Shown in pieces: positions 21,851 to 35,110 of a stretch of DNA of 64,000 bases. The notes below the pieces were generated by a model. The model was not told where the DNA came from. It did not search any database and saw nothing but the letters and a program-made list of their open reading frames with translations. A program made the translations under genes and the position numbers. The DNA is from Salticus scenicus. Lineage: Eukaryota; Arthropoda; Arachnida; Araneae; Salticidae. The stretch spans positions 272,411,695 through 272,475,694 of the forward strand of contig OZ005656.1 in the NCBI GenBank assembly GCA_963930645.1, given 5' to 3'. Within the stretch, counting starts at the first letter, position 1. The number at the start of each line of letters is the position of its first letter.

Positions 21851-23696
21851 TTCTTATCTAATCACAGTTATTTTTATAGCATTCGTACTAACCTAGTGTT
21901 GATGTTTAGGCGTACAAACAGATTTCTTAATGTAATCTTTTAATTCCTTAACTAACCTTTATTTATCAGTTTGCGTGCAAAAATTCATTTCCCTCCCTGT
22001 TTTCTAGATAACGAGCTTCCCCTGTGGGCTTTTATTCTAACAAGCAACATTATTCTAGAACAAGATATATTCATGATTGAATTACAAATGAATGTACATT
22101 GTAATTTTGCTCAAACACTATTTGTATCCATAGTAGCTCCTTTATATAAATAATATAAATTATACTCTTAAGAAACAATATAACACGCAAATTGCAAAAG
22201 AAACGCCGTCTGACTGAGTTACAAATTTATAAATGACGTAATTTCATGTCACATCGCTCAAAATGTGATAACAAGCTGTATGAAACATAGCCGCGAAATA
22301 CATCGTAGATTTATTAGGAATAAATGAATAAAGTTCATAAAATGAACCCCATATCACGAGTTAACTCGTGATAATTATTTTTGACCAATTTTCACTTGCC
22401 GAATCTTTCGGAATAACTAGGCATGAGGTTAATAATGACACTTTACTTGCATGTTTGAAATAATTCGATAATTTCTATAATATTTTTATTGCTTGTATAT
22501 GATACTACAAGACATTTTACAAGACATAGATATTTTTATTTCTTCTAATTGCTATGAGTTTTTTTAATCCACCATCATTGATAAGCTTACCTCTAATAAT
22601 TAGGAACGGAAAAAGAAAATATATAAAATTATGACAATGTAAATGTTTTAATATATTTCTATTATCTGAACTCATAAATAGCCAAGACAAATAATCTTAT
22701 GGGAAACAAAGAAACAAGAGCAAATTTATTCGGATGAAACACATTATCGAAGGAGAAAAATAGAACTAACATTCCATGTTGCAACCTAGCTGAATAGAGA
22801 TAAATAAAAAGACACTGATATGTTAGAGTCTGTCCAAAAACCTTATTACGCTTTGTTTTATCTAAATATTATAGAAATGTTGTAACCTTCCACTGAATAA
22901 ATACAAAATCTTGCCTATTGTTGCCTTATGAATATGTTTACATTCATATCGTATAAGTTGCTTTAACATTTCATGAGAAATAATTTTGAAGGTTAATTTA
23001 GCTTTTATTACATATACAGGGTGATTTTTATTTATTTTATTTTTTTAAATCTATACCGATATAAAAGTTCGATGCAAGGTATTTTTGAGTATGCGCTCAC
23101 GAATGAAAAAAAAAAAAACTTAAACTCTAGCTTACAGTGACAAAATTTCAAATGGCAACATTTTTTTTTTTTTTTTTTTTTTTAATTGCAATGTACCATA
23201 TTATATTTTTATTTTTTAAATTTTATTTGCTTTTTCAGATAATTTCGTTTTCTTTTAACTTGTTCATTTTGTAAAATAAATTAATATATTTGCTAAAATT
23301 GTGTGTCATTTTAATTTTCATACGTTCTAAACAATATTAAAGCAGTTTAAATTATTTGAAGTACTTATTAAATAATGCTTCTGATTTGACTAATTCAATA
23401 TTTCTTTCGCGTATTGAAAATAAATATAAGTTGTTAATAAAACATTTTTTTTTTTTTTTTTAATGGTTAAATATTTTTATTTTGAAAAGAAATCGTTACT
23501 GTATTACACTTCTAATATTCATTTATAAAACAGAATTAATTGAAATTTATTAAAAGATATTATATTTCATATTAAAAATGCTAAACATCTTCAAACTTAT
23601 ATTGACAGAATAAAAAATAAATAAAAACAAATGTAACTTCAAAAAGAAACAAAAATTAAAACACATACAGCTTAAAATAAAAGAAAACTTTTTTTT

Positions 23697-23728
<32 letters not shown>

Positions 23729-26163
23729 TGGATGGTGGAAAAAAAGTGCTGTAAAATTACAACACTCTCTTTGAAAATTCAAGAACGCATTTATTTACAA
23801 CACACTTGAAATTTACCGCACAATGTTCTGGCGGTTTTTTTACCCGCACATTGTGATGTAATCTAGCACGTGCATTTTTTGCAGTGTACATTTAAGGGTT
23901 AAAACAATATATAGAAGACAAATTATTTCATTTTTTTAAAATGGCTTAAGATTTCGTCGAAGAATACCATAGCTAGTTTACTTATTAATTACAATGAATA
24001 TAGCCTCACAAAGGACGAAAAACATTTTTACAGTATTAATATGCTGCTTACAATTTAACTTGTGTTATATTTATAATTTTATTTTTTAGCCTTTGGTAGT
24101 GGTTTCTGAAAAATTACTTGTCTTTTACAATCAAGATCTCAAACATACTTCGAAATTATATAAAATTATTTATATTTGTCACAGATTTCCTTTTTCAAAA
24201 TATTTCTTACAAAAGTAAAAATGGCTTTCTTAAAACACATGTTAGAAATATTTTTACATTTCTAATTAAAATTTTGCAAAGAAATACTTGGGTATAACCA
24301 ATTAGTTAATTTCAAATTTTTTTAATTTCAGACGTATATATTTCCTCGAAAGCAACTATGGAATTTTACAGAAAAAGTATATTTAAAACATAGATTTATT
24401 TTTCTAATATTTTAGGTTGCCACTAAAGTTTTAGTTCATGTTAAAATTGTCACAATGTACGAATGTATCTAATCAGCCTTGTTTGTATTCGATTTGAGAT
24501 TTTTATTATTATTTTTTAATTAAGAATTAAGACATTGGTTATCGAATTAAAACAATTATTTTTAGTTAGTACTGTTTCTTATAAATGAAACATCTGAAAT
24601 AGTAATTAATTAGTTTTGAAAAATTTTAATTTTTCAAAAGCAAGAAATAAATAAAAATGAATAAAATAAAGAGTTTTGACAGGTGTAATACATTTTAGAT
24701 CAGCATAAAAGTTAAAAAGCATAGCTCCTAAAAAAATTGTATTGAAATTTATTCAAAATGTATTTAATCTTTGTGTTTGTTCCTGATTTTATGGGGTTTT
24801 GTCTGAGTTGGGCCAAGTATTGCAAAGTAAATAAATAAATAAAAAAATAAAAACTTATCTGGTCGGGCCTAAACCTAATATCTTCCACAATAAAGGTTAT
24901 AAATTTCTATATTAATATTTTTGTGTACCAGAAAAAAAAAGTTATTGATTATTTTTCTTTTTATGCGATATCATTTTACCATTTAAAACAGTTAATTTAA
25001 CAGCTAGCTTAGAAAAATTTGATATTTATTAAAGAAATGTTACTCGAAGAGTTTTAAATTAGTTCGTTGAATTGTTTTTAATCCAATGTAGAAAAAAGTG
25101 CTTTAAATTAATAAATCATAATTTTTCAAAAAAATTAAAAAATAATGCGCCGACATAACATAAGCATAAATTACATAATATATATATTTTTTCTTTTTCA
25201 TATCACTTTTCAAAAGTACTACATAAAAACAATCCATATCATAATTTTAAAAATAATCCTTAAATAATTTTTATGAATTAATCTATGTCCTGTAATAATC
25301 AAACAACTTAATGTATTATCTCTGTATAAAAGAAAAATCATCGATACGATCGGTAAATCTAGATATCAGTAAAATTTAGCAGATAAAACCCTCTACCCCA
25401 TCTTGACTCTTGTATGCATGCCATAAAGGGTTTTATTGAGTCCGTGGATGATTGATCAGCTTGGGAAAATTTGCTGTCAAAAATCTAGTGATTACAGAAG
25501 AAGGATGAAGGATTTTCAGCCAGAATGATGTCTAAATATTTTCGTTTATTATGGATTAATATTAGTAACAAAAAAATACTGTATTTCTTAATACGATAAT
25601 TCAACGTGTTATATGAAAAATTTTGCTAGAAAGCGATTAGTAGTTATTAGATTAAGAGTAAGTTTGTTACAATTCTTGTTATTTTATTTTCAGATTGAAT
25701 TTCTAGAAAAGTTTCTGGAAAGTTCCAAAAGTCCTAGCACTTAGCCAATTGCATGTCTATCATACTTATTTAAAGCATATCACGTCCTTTCACAGAATTT
25801 TGATTTCATTTTGTTAGATTTTATATCTACTAGTTTTTACGCTGACAATGGCATTGCTTGTTTAAAAAAAAAAAAAATTAACGTAATACATAGCAAAAGC
25901 ATGCGACTACTGTTTCGATTCGAAATAATTTATTACTACCCATTGTCTATTACAGCATGAAAGCAACAGCACATTAAAATATTACATTTTTCTGCAAGTA
26001 TCTATGTTGTTGTAATTTAGCCGATTTTAACTTTTAACATTCCCTGATTATTATTCTTATTTTTTTTAATATTCAAACAGTTAGTGGAATAATCGAATTC
26101 TATTTCTGCTCCTTATGCGAGAATAAACATTTCTAACTTTTCAAAAAGGATATAGAAAGATAT
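21851..26163. other. Noncoding, very AT-rich DNA
   Basis: No gene is supported. Many poly-T tracts occur (23,161-23,183, 23,445-23,462, 23,692-23,727). A 22-bp perfect palindrome with TTAA at its centre lies at 22,352-22,373. GGGTTAA at about 23,892-23,898 could be the right end of a TTAA element, but no left partner was found. Confidence 0.5.
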
Positions 26164-26557
26164 TGGCCCTTTAACTACGAGTAGAACTATAGATATACAC
26201 AACTAGGAACGCGAAACGCAAAAAGTGGACTTTCATTAATTTTTGAATGGGAAAAGTGTGGCAAGATAATTTACAACGTCTACAAATTTTACTTTTTTCG
26301 TAATTTCATCGTAAATGTAGCGTCAGTAGCACACCTTCCAGCTCTATATTCTATAAATATTTTATAACACCATGAAGCGTCACGCTATGAAATAATATAT
26401 TTTAGAACGTCGTCAAAAGACGGGGCTAGAGGTTTAAATTAGGATAATAATTTGACATTAAAATGTTAAATAGCGCAAATCGTCTATTGATGACCTCCGG
26501 AATGCAAGACAGATCTGCTAAATCGCTTATTCACGATAGCCGTAATTAAAGGGTTAA
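26163..26557. mobile_element. TTAA-type non-autonomous element B, left target decayed
   Basis: The ends are CCCTTTAACTACGAG at the left (26,167) and its imperfect inverse GCCGTAATTAAAGGG at the right (ending 26,553). TTAA follows at 26,554-26,557, while the left target reads TTGG. The element is about 387 bp. It contains a small palindrome AGCGTcACGCT near 26,375-26,385 and no coding region. Confidence 0.55.
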
Positions 26558-27150
26558 ATATCGTGAAAAATATCGTGACAATATTATTTTATTTTTTACC
26601 TTTTCTTATGCATTTGGTCGGCTTAAAATGTTCTATTTACAGTATCAATGAATTCATAGAATACATTTGTAAATAAATTTTATGTATTGCGTAATATTCG
26701 CTTACAGCGAGTTAATATTTTATGAGTTTTCGTGTGTATTGAAGTTAGAGAATTATTAAAGAATACAAACTGTATTCATATTGAAATACAAATTTCATAT
26801 TCACATTTTTATTTATTTTTTCCCCGTAGAAGAATGAAGTCTTAAAAAAATAAATAAATCCCTGAAATCATCAAAGCGTTCGCCTTTTAAGTACATTATA
26901 GTTCACCTACTGAAAAATTTATTTGTTAATAGTATACTGTCTGCTTTTTTAAGTTCACAATATATGTTGATATCACTCATTTTTACGTCTGATAGTAAAG
27001 GTATCATTAAACGTACATTTTTAAAGGTTTAAATTACCTGGTTTAATATATTTCTAATTAAATAAATACACGGACTACATGTTATACAGATTTTAATGAA
27101 TGAACTGTAAATTAATCGAAATTGATTTTAATAAACTTGATGACTTCACC

Positions 27151-27272
27151 TACACTGTAAAAAAATAACTATTACCAGCTGCAAGAAACTCTCTGTGATT
27201 GGAGAAAATAATTATTTTATCCAATCACAGAGAGTTTCTTGCAGCTGGTAATAGTTATTTTTTTACAGTGTA
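27151..27272. mobile_element. Hairpin MITE with CACTGTA ends, copy 1
   Basis: Two perfect 53-bp inverted arms (27,151-27,203 and 27,220-27,272) surround a 16-bp loop. Leaving out flanking TA dinucleotides, the ends are CACTGTAAAAAAAT, suggesting a TA target duplication as in Tc1/mariner-type elements. A diverged relative lies at 41,300-41,457. The perfect arms imply a young insertion. Confidence 0.85.
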
Positions 27273-28804
27273 TAGATCAATATTTTTTTTTCAAGATGTC
27301 TCTTTGAAGAAAATAGAGAAACTGTATTCAATTTCACATGTGTCGCTTCATTCATATAAACATGTTGCTAACTCAAGTAATTAAAAAAAAAAAAAAAAAT
27401 TCTGTGTCAGAAATATTTCTTTTTAATTTACAAAATAAAATGAGAAAGTTACTGAAGAGAATTGATAAGTAATTCCATTTCTAAGGTATATACATTTAAC
27501 ATTTTCAGTGGGAAAACGTATTAAAAATCAGTGAACTTTCATGAAGTTTGTTAATATGGAATTCCTACAAATTTCATTTTGATTCTGAAATAAAGAGACG
27601 TTGTTAATGAATATTTCAATAAGTGATAGCACCGAAACGAACCGTAACTTATTTGAAATCAGGGATCATTAAGTTTGAAGTGAAATTTTCTAGAATATTT
27701 AAGTTCCCTGGATTTCAAATAGCTTTAGTGTCAATAGTAATTTCATATACTGATTTAAAATATTGCATTGTTAATTATGAAGTAGTAAGGGTTTTCAGAA
27801 CGATTTTTAGGAGAAATTTGTTCAGTACTAAGATAAGCACTTTAGAAAAATATTAATTAAATGGTTGACGATTTTGAAAATAATTTATAAAATTCAATTT
27901 ATCATAATTTGTAAACAAGTATTTAAGCTTAACTGGTGCAATAATTTTAAAATGATAATTTTCTTTCGATTTTGTTTCTCTTATTCACAGTTAAAGGACT
28001 ATTTAAAAAGAACTTGGAAATTTTATATAGATTTCACATTCTTTGGTATTTATTTTTCAGAATTGCCAGAACTTGTTTTATTCTATGGACATTTCTATTT
28101 CCTGATGCAGTATTACTACAGAATATAAAGAAAGTGAAAAATAATGATTTAACATAAAATCTCTTTCCAAGTCTATATTCAACATTAAATCTTGTTTTGC
28201 CCTTGTATTGTATCCCTTTTCCCTGTAACTGTAACTTTCGACAAACGGAATAGTAACACAGGTTTAAAATGAATATTGCGAACCAAGCACAACGTACATT
28301 TAATTGTGTATTCCATATGCATAGTAAATAATCTATTTAAAAAAACTTTTAAACCCAAATTCTTATTATAGCGTATCATATAAATGTTTTCAAAGTTAGA
28401 ATAAAATTTAATTTGCAAAAATGTAACATTTTTGTTTATTAACCAAAATTGGGGAAATTTGAACTGTGTTAATAAAAGAGAAATTATTTCTTAAAATTCA
28501 CAACAGATGGCAGCACCACACGATTGCCTATAAGTTTTGTGATTTCATTTTCTGATTAAGGGCCAATATCTGCAATTATTCGTTTGAGCCACTTTTTTAT
28601 TATTGTTTTATTTTATTTTTTTTTTATATTATAACTTAATATTTTAGTTATTTTGTTAATGTTTGTGTGTTTTTCCTAATCATTTTTATTTTGTATTGTT
28701 AATTGTTTCTTTGACATTTTAATGAATATTCCGCCCAATAGAGGGCGCTTGTAGTCCACAAAAAACTCTTTTTTGCTTCTAAAAAGGGATGTAAGTAAAA
28801 GGCT
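27273..28804. other. Noncoding DNA
   Basis: No gene is supported. It is AT-rich DNA with short spurious frames only. Confidence 0.5.
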
Positions 28805-29094
28805 TTTTAAAAAAACTCTTCAAAAATTCTTAGAATACAGTGTAGTCAACGATAAATTTTCTTTTATCAATTGACATTTTTTCTACTAATTGCCTGCAAA
28901 AATTAACACACCGAACCTTCAGGGTATCGAACTCGGGACCACCGAATTACTAACATGGCGCTCTTACCAACTGAGTCACGGAGAGACAAATGAAAAACTT
29001 GTATTTACTATAAAATAGAGGAGCATTTTTTATTTAATTGAGATTCACAAACATACCGTAGTGAATGACAGTAAGTACATAAGAATTTGGGGAA
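28805..29094 (-). repeat. tRNA-derived SINE-like repeat family 1, copy 1
   Basis: On the - strand a tRNA-like head contains an A box (ACTCAGTTGGTAAGAGC, near 28,953-28,975) and a B box (GAGTTCGATACCC, near 28,922-28,940). About 100 bases on either side also match a second copy at 51.73-52.02 kb on the + strand, giving a repeat of about 290 bp. Confidence 0.75.
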
Positions 29095-32000
29095 AATTAA
29101 ACCTGGATTAATATTTTAAGGTAAAAGTAATTGATTTTAAATTTATCTACTTATTTTTTTACGCTTTTTTGTATGTTTAGACCAATTAAAATATTTCCAT
29201 TTTCCCCCTCTCGCATCAAGAAATATAGATATATGAGAAATAAATGGAATAGTTTTAGTAAAACACAACCTCCCATCCTAAAGAAAAAAAAAATATTTCA
29301 AGCAATAGTCAATTCTATTTAGTAGAAGTGTGTGAACTTTCGATAAGATCGGTGCATTAGTTTCTGAGAAATTTTGTCCAGCGCTTTTTTTTTTTTGTAA
29401 AGGGTCTATGTAAACCAGGTCCAACCAACTGAAATTTACTTAAAAATTCTAACGAAAATTTTATTAATTACTACAGGCTACGCTCGCTTCACTGGTCACT
29501 AAATTTAAATGAATTTACAAAAGAATATAATCACTATTTTCTTTATCACATTTTGGGTTTTGTAACATAATTAAAAACTTCTTTTAAAGTCAAAAAGTCA
29601 AAATAACATATTACAAATTAAATTAAATAAAATATTTCATCCGTTTCACACTCGTTTTGCAACAATGCTCTATAGTCTTATGTGAATGATTCTCAAATAT
29701 GAATCAACAATTGTTTACAAAATTAATGGATTATGTATGGGGAAATAAGTACGCTGCAATTTAAAAATTGCAGCTTTTATAACTTCAAAACTGATGATTT
29801 TTAAGTTATTCATTATTCTTTAATATAAAACTGTCTTTTGTTTAATATTAGACTTATTTTAAAGATAAAAGCAATCGAATGATATTGCAATGTGAAACTT
29901 TGAAACTTAATATGTTTAAATCTAATAACTTGATGTATGTAGTGTCCTCAAAAAAAAAAAAAAGTTTTTAGAGCTGTTTTAAAAAAGTATAATATCTATG
30001 CAGAGTATTTAAAATCATTTTTCATCAGTTTTTATTTAAAAAAAGGGGGGGGGGGGGAGGCCGACTTTTGTCACCAAAGTAGTTAAATCTAGACCAATAA
30101 AAAAAAAAGGAGTGGTCCGCCCGGATGTGTTCTGCCGACAAACTCTTTGTTTTATTTATGTAGATTGCTTAAATATTGCGCTTTCATATCCTCAAAATTT
30201 TGAGAGAAAAAAATTACATTGAAAAATATTAAAGAAAATGTGCTATTTTCTTTTCCTTTTTTAAATTTTCGAAACCCATGTAAATTTCAGAATACTTCAA
30301 CATGTTACGACTGGAGGATTTTTCTTCGTTGAATTTTCGCTGATTTTAACACCAAACATTTAACAGTGAATATACACGTATTTAAACGTATCCGTATGTT
30401 AGAAACTGTTTTTAATACACAAATGCTGATGTTTAAAAACGATATCAGTGTATATTCTTGAAAAATAAATGAAGCATGATAATGGAAAGAATGTTAGAAA
30501 TACATTCAAAAATCGATAAAATCATCCTTTTCAATTTCAACTCCCCCTCTTTTATCTGATGGTTATTGGAATCGAATCGGAAATTCTTTTGTATAAATTG
30601 AAAACGGATCATCCTTACTCTGAGAAATACAAGATAAGAAAGCAGAATGTGATTTATAAAACAATAACAATAATAAATGTTCAATTCAGGCAGCTAAATT
30701 TGTTCAATTTCCTTTTCCTTTCGAATTACTTTAAATGCGTTCCCAGACATATCAGTTTGACAAAAGAAATTGCATTACAAGCACAAAATAATTTATATAT
30801 ATTTTTTTTTACCTTTTGTTTGATCGATGCTATTTCTAAAGAAATTGTCATCTTAAATCTATTTTACGAAAATGAAAGAGTTTGAACTCGTATTAATTTT
30901 TTTATGTCAGTGATAAACAAACGTGAATACATTAGTTTTTTGCTGATTAAATTATGTATTTCTGTTAATGGAAAAACAGTAAAATATGTATTTTCAACTA
31001 CAGTCGATTTTTTACCTTTACTTTACTTTTTCAGTTAAAAAAATAACATTTTGAGGTTAAATTTGTCAAATTTTTATTTTACTATATTTACACGTTTTGA
31101 GGATTCCTGAACTAAAATATCTTGTTTTTAACGGTTGGTATGTATTCCTTATCCGCGTAACTCAAGAACAGATATCAACAGGAAGTCTACACTTTATATT
31201 CTCATACGCTAAGTACATGATACACAAAATTTCAACATTGTATAGTGACAAGTTTCGTGTACCATATCATGTGAAAAAGAAAGACCTAATATAGTTAATG
31301 ATCTCCCCAGCACTTCCCTTTTGCTCTTTTTTGATGTTCGGATGGCCAATTCCTTCATTATTTGATGTCGTCACTTTTTTTCCCCATACATGTAGTTACT
31401 TACGTTTCCGCAATTGTGATTAGTGCAATGATTACCTTTTAAAATTTGCTTACTATTTTTCATGTTATCAGATGAATATCGCATGCCGATATAAAACATT
31501 TTTCTAATGGAATTTATTGTAAAAAGAATGGCTGGAACAACTTTAAATTTTTAAAGTAGCTTTGATGAATTAATACGAATGTACATTTAATTTACATATA
31601 TTTTATTTAATTATAGTATACCAATCCCAGACATTAGTAATGCAACTTAAAATCATCATCTTATTCATTTTTGAAATTATGAGAGAGATAATATAAATCC
31701 TCGAGAATATAAATCCAATAATGATCTAGTGATACTTCTCTCTTTAAGAAAATGAAGTATTAAATTTAATCCCCGAACATTCTAAGAGTTAAAATTCAAG
31801 AAGACGTTTGATATATAAATTCAATTATCACAGAATCTTATATTGATTAATATTATGGCGAATTTTCCCTCACTTCATTTCTCTTACATAGCTCATAGTT
31901 TTAAAATATTCAGAATTATATTAAAAAAGAAAAAAAAAAGAAAGCTCATTTGTTTTCTTATTTTTTTATATTGTTTTTAATAACAGAAATTTAAGAAAAA

Positions 32001-33175
32001 CATATTACTTGTGTTATTTACCTTTAAAGACACGAAGTATATTACTAAATAAGAAAAGAAATCAAAATTTCTCTGAATTTGTTGAGAAAACTTCAATTTA
32101 GTTTTTTTAATTTTTTTTTTTTTTTTTTTTAAATACTATTACCTGCTTTACAAATATTTTTCGTTTATACAAAACTATATTTTGATGTTTCGATTCTTTT
32201 AATTTTTTTAATTTTGTATTTATAAAAGAATTTAATTGACGCGCTGAAGTAAATTAGTTAATAAATGGAATTATTTGTATATTTTTATGTTTTGAATGAA
32301 TAATTTATGTTCAAGTAATAAATTTATTTAAAAAAGTATTTTAATTAATGGATTGTATCATTGATATGTGGAATTAATGTGTATATTTAACTCCGTATTA
32401 CTTTATTGATTAAATTTAAATTTCGTCATTACACAATGCAAATCTGTAAATACCTTATTCATTGCAAATATTAACTAATTCGAGAGGCGAAACAGAAAAT
32501 CCAATATCTTTCTATTTGGCGTATAGGACTATTTCCTTTAAAGAAATGAGATTTAAACTTTTGAATTTGAAATTTCTAAGAGTTAGAGGGTATTTTAGAT
32601 AGAAATTCAGTTACTGCAATTACACCATAGATTTATATGCCACGAGTTTTCCTGTGTTATATATTTTACATAGATTTAAGAACTTTCGCTATAAGTTTCC
32701 CAATATATATAGCTTTTAACCCATGTAATAGAAAAATCCTATCTTTGGCGCATAGGAAGTAAAAGAAAAAAATAATAATAATAGCAGCAAATGCTCATAT
32801 CTCACGGAATATTACACCTGTGAATGCCATGTTTCAGAATAATATTTTTCTTAAGTTTTGCCAGTTTTTACGTAAATTTTGTACAGTTTTATAGAAATTT
32901 GTTTTAAATATCAGGGGAAAAAAACACTGCCTAAATAATTGCGAAAATTCCGCAATAAAACAAATACTATACATAGTATGTAAAAATTTATGTAAATACA
33001 TTGTTATAAGCAAAAAAATCGTCAAATATTTGTAATAATTAATATATATATATATATCTTTCTAAGAAAAGATATCTATTTGTGGAAAAGTTGTCGACAG
33101 ATTAGTCTTAAATTGAATTGTAAAGATGTTTATTCTTTCATACGTTATCACTGTTTTGACTTGTAATATAAGTAT
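29095..33175. other. Noncoding DNA with simple repeats
   Basis: No gene is supported. It contains G-rich (30,044-30,058) and poly-T (32,106-32,130) tracts, an AT microsatellite at 33,043-33,057, and a dispersed TTTACACGTTTTGAGG-type repeat near 31,086. Confidence 0.5.
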
Positions 33176-34462
33176 GATCCCAAAAATGGTTGGTTGGTTT
33201 GTGGTTGGTGTCGTGTCCATGGGGAGAACTATAGAAAACCATGAGCGTGCAAAACACAGCCGGCCAACTCCTTGATGTTATCGGAGTACAGACTCTCGAT
33301 GTCAAAGGGGGAGAATTCCCCAAGCTGAGCCAGGGATCTTAAAATGGCTGGGCAGTCAAAAATATGTTTTGGTGTTAGTGGAACATCATCACAGTTGCTG
33401 CAGAGACGGTAGGTTCTATTGCCATCTCTCAGGATCTTCATACCTCGATAATGACCAGTTCTAAGGCGGGTGATAGTTTTGGTAAGGTCTCTGTTAGCGT
33501 TTATTTCACAAATCTGCGAGTCTTTTTTAATGGTGTTTTCTCTCAAACGGAACCTTGCCATCGCATTAACATCGTCAAGAGTGACCTTGGCGATATTTTC
33601 ATTATTGAGATTTCTCCCTTTCTTGGCAAGTTGATCTGCCTCTTCGTTTCCAGGGATGCCGACATGCGCGGGGATCCACTGTAAAATACATATCTTGTGT
33701 AGTTTGTCAATTTCTTCTAATTGGTGTTGGATATTGTGGGTTAGCCTTGATTGACCTTTATTTAATGCTTCTAAAGCAGCTTTGGAGTCACAAAAGATGA
33801 CTAGCCCGTTAGCTTTGTCAGTGTTGTTGAGTGAGATGTATTCATGCAATGCATTGTATATTGCTTTAAGTTCACTGGTGAAATGTGAGGCAATGGAACC
33901 AGTGCCCAGTGAATGGTTCATAGTTCTGCCGTTGGGTAGTACAAAGTGTACACCCGCACCGCCTTTTTGAAAAGTTTCGTCAGCTGAGCCATCAGTATAT
34001 TCATGGACAAGGTTATTTTCCGACATTGCATTGATTGTCTGCATACCCTTTTCAAAGATAACTGATGTTAATTCCTTTTTGGAGCATGGAACAACAAGAT
34101 TGGTGTTGATAGTGGTATTTTGGGGTAAGCACTTGGAGAATGCAGGCTCTTCCAGGAAATCAAGGGTGCTGTGCTCGAGACCGATCTCTCGTCTTATATC
34201 GGAATCAAATTGTAGAGTGGACGATCTTTTAAGTCTGGTTTTCTTGGACCAATTTTCAAAGGTTCTTCGTGAGATGTGGTCTGAGTCACGACTTCGTATT
34301 TTGTTAGTAAAGTTTATGGTTTGGTACTTCCTTCTGTTATTGAGTGATGCTAAGCCACATTCTCGTATCACTTTTTCATTGTTTGTAGAGGAAACTGCAC
34401 CGCAGATGATTTTGGCTGCTCTAGCCTGGATGCTGTCCAAGTAGTGGAGGATCCCAAAAATG
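33176..34462 (-). mobile_element. 5'-truncated Jockey/I-type LINE insertion with 13-bp target duplication
   Basis: The direct repeat GATCCCAAAAATG occurs at 33,176-33,188 and 34,450-34,462. It brackets a - strand fragment carrying the tail of a reverse transcriptase, an RNase H domain and a short 3' untranslated region. The 3' end shows no poly-A tail but an ACCAACC-rich end. The element is thus a recent 5'-truncated retroinsertion. Confidence 0.88.
33229..34449 (-). CDS. LINE ORF2 C-terminal fragment with RNase H domain
   Basis: This uninterrupted frame of more than 400 residues begins within the RT thumb region (LDSIQARAAKIICG) at the 5' truncation point. A type I RNase H follows with its acidic residues visible: Asp in YTDGSA, Glu in SELKAIYNA, Asp in FCDSKAAL and Asp in GNEEADQLAKK. 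The WIPAHVGIPGNE motif lies just before the last. A CCHC-like cysteine/histidine cluster (LCSNCDD...KHIFDC) follows, as in Jockey/I-clade elements. RNase H would remove the RNA template during target-primed reverse transcription. The fragment has no start of its own and cannot encode a working element. The absence of stop codons indicates a recent insertion. Confidence 0.9.
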   Translation of the reverse strand, partial: LHYLDSIQARAAKIICGAVSSTNNEKVIRECGLASLNNRRKYQTINFTNKIRSRDSDHISRRTFENWSKKTRLKRSSTLQFDSDIRREIGLEHSTLDFLEEPAFSKCLPQNTTINTNLVVPCSKKELTSVIFEKGMQTINAMSENNLVHEYTDGSADETFQKGGAGVHFVLPNGRTMNHSLGTGSIASHFTSELKAIYNALHEYISLNNTDKANGLVIFCDSKAALEALNKGQSRLTHNIQHQLEEIDKLHKICILQWIPAHVGIPGNEEADQLAKKGRNLNNENIAKVTLDDVNAMARFRLRENTIKKDSQICEINANRDLTKTITRLRTGHYRGMKILRDGNRTYRLCSNCDDVPLTPKHIFDCPAILRSLAQLGEFSPFDIESLYSDNIKELAGCVLHAHGFL

Positions 34463-34702
34463 CGATTTTGTTATAATTGGAGAACCTGTGTTGAGACATT
34501 GGAAAGACGTTTAAGTGAACTTTTCACCCCCCTCCCCCACACCTCCACTGTCATTTAACTTTATTATAAATATTTCGGTTGCTGAAATTTTGTTGATCTT
34601 GTGTTAGTTTTTTGGGCATATTTTACTCATTCGAATTTTCTTTTCGGGGAACAAAAAATTAAAATTTGTAATTAATGAAATTGAGTAATATATAAAAACT
34701 TT

Positions 34703-35067
34703 TTAACCTTTTGTTGCATACTAATCACCTGAGAAACTTTAAAGGATATTGTTCTGTTTTTCCTATTTAAAATTGCCCCAGAAATCAGAAAAAATTGTTT
34801 CATCAAAATTTTGTTTTTTAAAAAAGTTACAGTTTGTCCACTGTAGTGGATAGTATGCATATAGAAACTGGATATCTAAAGTAGAGGTGGTGATGAAAAT
34901 AATAAAAGCAGTCACTTTTTTCATCGATAGACAAATGAACTTTTGCATTTTACGCATGAATATGTAGATTTTCTTGAGCATAACTCCATCTTACATCTTT
35001 GAGCACTACTTGATATTTGTCTAGCAAAATGATCCACTCTATCGTAGACAACAGAGTTTGCTTTGAC

Positions 35068-35110
<43 letters not shown>

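Noticed and set aside
23740..23900. A MITE ending GCAGTGTA/GGGTTAA near 23.9 kb
   Set aside because: The left partner is too weak (GTGCTGTAAAAT) and no TTAA or TA pair matches. Left unannotated.
33451..34444. Several + strand frames across the LINE fragment
   Set aside because: They are antisense shadows of the RNase H frame.
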